Shown here one piece after another: positions 30,514 to 33,106 of a DNA stretch of 33,106 nt. Source of the stretch: Chloroflexota bacterium (lineage in GTDB: Bacteria; Chloroflexota; Anaerolineae; Promineifilales; Promineifilaceae); contig JAACFF010000020.1 in assembly GCA_009937635.1 (NCBI GenBank), positions 1 to 33,106 of the forward strand. The letters run 5' to 3'. Under the pieces are notes generated by a model. It worked only from the letters and a program-made list of their open reading frames with translations. It was not told the DNA's origin and searched no databases. Within the stretch, counting starts at the first letter, position 1. Each line of letters starts with the position of its first letter. Position numbers and translations under genes: made by a program.

Positions 30514-32667
30514 TTAATCATGGGCGGTAGAAACATCAAACTCGCTGCCTGCTCCGTGGCAGACTTCGCACGTTTCAATACCGGATGCCGTTGTTTGTAG
30601 CTCGGCGTGTCCCGCAGCGGCCGTCGTGTCATGACAGGCGTTGCAAACGGAGCGGCTGGGCAACACGCTGCTGACGACAGATTCATCCTGCGTCACAGTT
30701 GTGGGTTGAACCCCGTCCGGCAGCGGCAAACCATATGTGCCTTGTAAGTGGCAGTTCTGACAATTCGCCAAATTGCCGGGAAAGACCAGGTTGCTGAAAT
30801 CGTGTTCAGAGCTGTTGAAGCCGTAGACAATGGTGGGCTGCTGGGCGAGTTCTTCACCACGATGGAGACGATGAATTAGAACGGGGAAGTTAATACTTGT
30901 CGGGGGCATTTCCTCCGCCGGACGGACCTCCTCATCAGAAGCAGTCGCATTATGGCACATCACGCAGTATTCCGTGTTCTTGCGGATACCGCCGTGAATG
31001 GCCAGATCGTCATGGCAGGTATTGCACAGCTCGCGATCAACGACCTGGCGACGCGGCGTCGGGTCACTGCCGTCCACAGCAACGAAAGTCACCGGGTTGA
31101 ATGCGGTCACACGTACCGGATCCGCCAAATCGTTGAGTGTCTCATTGACATAGCCCTCCATTCCGAGGGCATAGCTACCTGCGTCTTCTTCTGGGAAGGC
31201 GAACTCCAGGTTATAGCTGAATGCACCATCGCCAATGTCCTCAACCGCAGGTGGGGTTTCGGATGGGGCACGGAATATGGTCTCGGTCACACGTGTTGTA
31301 TAGTCGGTTGTTGGACCGGCGATGGTGACCGCCAGATAATCCATATCAGCCGGATTGATGCTGTTTCCGGCGTTATCAGTGACTTGGAATGTAATCGTTG
31401 GTGATCCACCTGCAAGCACATTGCCTACCGAAAGGATTTCGATGTTTACACCTGCAATCTGTTCTGAGTAGCGCGGGATTACGTGCGAGCCAACCACCGA
31501 AGCATCAAACTCATCCCCTTCCGGTTCATGACAAATATTACACCGGCTATCGTCCTTGCGGCCTCCTCCGTGATTATCGCCGGTTATCAGGTTGACGTCA
31601 TCGTGACAGGCCGTGCAGGCCGCTGTCTGTGGAGCCGTTTTAAAGTTGTCGCCATCCGCTGCACCTGAATGGCAGGTCGTACAGTTACGTACGTCCTGTG
31701 GCCAGGTGCCCGTTGAATAGTCATGACTGGTTTGACGGAATCCAACAATCTGATATGGCTCACCTGCTTCTACACTAGGCAGAAATTCCCCACGGTGTAA
31801 CTTATGGATCATGACTCGGAAATCCAACCCGTTGCCCGTTTCCGGATCAATCGTCTGGTCTGTATGACAGGTAACGCACAGACCCACCTCTTGCCTCGTA
31901 CCCCCGTGGAAAGCCAACGGCTCATGGCAAGCATTACAGTTTTCAGTGAGCACCACCTCACGTGTCAGAATAGGTTCACCGCCGGCTGGAACGAAGGTGA
32001 AAACGTCATTTGCTACGCTGGCGCGATCATCTCTGTAAAGGTATGCACCGATGCTGGTTGTCAGATCTGGGTTGACTTCACTTGATAGATCACTGGCAAA
32101 GGTGTAGGTAAAGGTGCCATCTTCACCCTCAGCCCACTCACCATCTTGGTCAGCATAAGCCTGCGTGGCTGAGGACATGACTGGTTGCATGGTCTCGCCG
32201 CCGACTGTAAACGGCTGACCTTCAACCTCGCGCACCAAAAGGCTTTGATAGCGGGAGATCTCTGTCTCCTCATCCTGGACAACCTGGGCAATAGTGAAAC
32301 CATATCCTTCCAAATCCGCCGGAGTCAATGGAAAATCGGCTCCATCGCTCAACAGAACCGTCACAACTGGTTTGCCAGAGGATAAATCAACCTCGGTTAT
32401 TGCCGCGTTTAGACCAGGACCGGGAGTGAAAAAGGATGCAGCTTGTGGTCCCGCTTGACCAGGAGAGCCAGCCGGTCCCGGGGAGCCCTCCGGTCCGGCC
32501 AGTCCGACCGGCCCAGCTGGACCTGGAGGCCCTTCGGGACCGGGCGGCCCGGCTGGTCCGGGTTCGGCTGGCTCGCTAGCACAGGCAACAAGTGCCACGG
32601 CAGTTAGCAGCAAGCCTGTGATTATCAGGGCAATTGTCCGTCTGTACTTTACGGAAACATCAGTCAT
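30514..32667 (-). CDS. OmcA/MtrC-type decaheme c-type cytochrome lipoprotein with collagen-like stalk
   Basis: A 717-residue protein. The signal peptide ends in the lipobox ALVAC with lipid-bearing Cys29. A Gly-X-Y collagen-like segment (about 34-74, PGPAGPPGPEGPPGP and on) follows. Then come a beta domain (about 80-230), five CxxCH hemes (Cys244, 264, 329, 351, 376), a second beta domain (about 400-535) and five more hemes (Cys548, 568, 636, 675, 700). The beta-pentaheme-beta-pentaheme plan is that of MtrC/OmcA, the extracellular terminal reductases of Shewanella. GGAG lies seven bases before the ATG. As a lipoprotein it should sit on the outer face of the membrane, raised by the stalk. I infer electron exchange with an extracellular partner through the diheme cytochrome. 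No MtrA/MtrB-like conduit is in the window. Confidence 0.95.
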   Translation of the reverse strand: MTDVSVKYRRTIALIITGLLLTAVALVACASEPAEPGPAGPPGPEGPPGPAGPVGLAGPEGSPGPAGSPGQAGPQAASFFTPGPGLNAAITEVDLSSGKPVVTVLLSDGADFPLTPADLEGYGFTIAQVVQDEETEISRYQSLLVREVEGQPFTVGGETMQPVMSSATQAYADQDGEWAEGEDGTFTYTFASDLSSEVNPDLTTSIGAYLYRDDRASVANDVFTFVPAGGEPILTREVVLTENCNACHEPLAFHGGTRQEVGLCVTCHTDQTIDPETGNGLDFRVMIHKLHRGEFLPSVEAGEPYQIVGFRQTSHDYSTGTWPQDVRNCTTCHSGAADGDNFKTAPQTAACTACHDDVNLITGDNHGGGRKDDSRCNICHEPEGDEFDASVVGSHVIPRYSEQIAGVNIEILSVGNVLAGGSPTITFQVTDNAGNSINPADMDYLAVTIAGPTTDYTTRVTETIFRAPSETPPAVEDIGDGAFSYNLEFAFPEEDAGSYALGMEGYVNETLNDLADPVRVTAFNPVTFVAVDGSDPTPRRQVVDRELCNTCHDDLAIHGGIRKNTEYCVMCHNATASDEEVRPAEEMPPTSINFPVLIHRLHRGEELAQQPTIVYGFNSSEHDFSNLVFPGNLANCQNCHLQGTYGLPLPDGVQPTTVTQDESVVSSVLPSRSVCNACHDTTAAAGHAELQTTASGIETCEVCHGAGSEFDVSTAHD

Positions 32668-32722
32668 AAAACGTCTCCAAAACCTCTCGCGTCACAAATA
32701 TTTTGTGTCTCGATTGGGTTGG

Positions 32723-33049
32723 CTATAGTATCAGCCGCAACAAGTCGCCGGCTTCGCCTACAATCCAATTCTCACGAGAGTAAATTTGTAATCGGTTGTC
32801 GTCCAAGCTGACACAGATCAACCGCACAGGTGCTGATTCCGTCTCTAAAAGTTCAATCAACTTTGCTGGAAGACCACCCTCCACCTCTTCCACTATTATT
32901 GTGTCAGGGTGTAGCATATGAATGGTCTCTTGAGCGGATGCATAGTTCGATGTCGTACCAAGCCATTCAATCTCAGGATGATCTAAAAGTAAATGGACAA
33001 AGTCGCGAAATATTGGGTTCGTCCAAACCATGAAAAGCTGCCGGGGCAT
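32723..33049 (-). CDS. Orphan pseudo-receiver (response-regulator-like) protein
   Basis: A 108-residue protein whose strand/helix pattern fits a stand-alone receiver domain, but the active site is lost. The N-terminal acidic pair is replaced (LFMVWTNPIFRDFV against the usual IVDDHPLVREGL). The phospho-acceptor site in PDTIIVEEVEGG carries Glu54 instead of Asp. No conserved Lys is found near the end (WIVGEAGDLLRLIL). A Glu at the acceptor often mimics the phosphorylated state. There is no output domain. It is the first visible gene of the redox operon, 55 bp before the decaheme gene. It may bind a partner constitutively. The family assignment is by fold pattern only. The bases from 33050 to the window end show no gene. 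Confidence 0.65.
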   Translation of the reverse strand: MPRQLFMVWTNPIFRDFVHLLLDHPEIEWLGTTSNYASAQETIHMLHPDTIIVEEVEGGLPAKLIELLETESAPVRLICVSLDDNRLQIYSRENWIVGEAGDLLRLIL

Positions 33050-33106
33050 TCCACCACCTAAAAGCGAATCTTTATACTTGATCTTTATGTTAGGGTAGAA
33101 AGGCAG

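Noticed and set aside
23336-32667. Alternative complex III (Act) operon
   Set aside because: The NrfD subunit is ActC-like in length, but ActD, ActE and a second NrfD are absent. The Mo and FeS subunits are separate proteins, and a decaheme protein is present instead of the ActA pentaheme.

Overview
The window looks like a moderately GC-rich chromosome segment of a bacterium, most plausibly a Chloroflexota (Anaerolineae-like) member. I infer this from the mix of gene types: a stand-alone NrfD-type redox operon, an OmcA/MtrC-type decaheme lipoprotein, MacB-like efflux with very long coiled-coil adaptors, and a FAS1/Ig-repeat surface protein. There is no rRNA or tRNA to fix the taxonomy, so this is an inference from gene content only.

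Layout. Positions 1-2141 (minus strand) hold an OmpR-type response regulator, a HAMP histidine kinase and the start of a thiamine-diphosphate enzyme cut by the window edge, in one tight operon. A divergent MFS transporter (2393-3616, plus) follows. Positions 3633-9385 (minus) form an efflux operon: two tandem paralogous HlyD-type adaptors, a MacB/LolD-type ATPase, an FtsX/MacB permease and a small membrane protein. Three TGCAG words at an exact 11-bp period occur both in the regulator/MFS intergenic region and in front of the efflux operon. This makes it likely that the local two-component system controls both. Upstream lie a 34-residue membrane micro-ORF and a tyrosine recombinase (9963-11021).

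Positions 11241-13439 encode glycogen branching enzyme GlgB. Pressed against its stop codon is a frameshifted and truncated methyltransferase remnant. Positions 13942-18466 hold a MarR regulator with a palindrome on its own promoter, followed by a heterodimeric ABC exporter. Its two halves carry the complementary active-site degeneracies expected of the TM287/288-BmrCD class.

The most unusual non-coding element is at 18976-19333. A good promoter is followed by about 320 nt of leader that contains four tandem 73-75 bp units. Each unit has two or three hairpins, and a seven-codon leader ORF with a strong ribosome site opens the array. It ends exactly on the ribosome site of a two-gene operon for acidic, membrane-anchored surface proteins (one coiled-coil, one with seven Ig-like repeats and a FAS1 domain). 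Loop and closing-pair changes among copies preserve the stems, so the array looks like structured RNA.

Positions 23118-33049 (minus) form one nine-gene redox operon: a pseudo-receiver protein, a decaheme c-type lipoprotein with a collagen-like stalk, a membrane diheme cytochrome, a Tat-exported molybdopterin oxidoreductase, a four-cluster ferredoxin subunit, a ten-helix NrfD quinone subunit, a slipin (SPFH) protein, a TorD-like chaperone fused to a two-cluster ferredoxin and a zinc ribbon, and a small membrane protein. Together they could move electrons between an extracytoplasmic Mo enzyme, the quinone pool and an extracellular acceptor or donor. The substrate cannot be read from the sequence.
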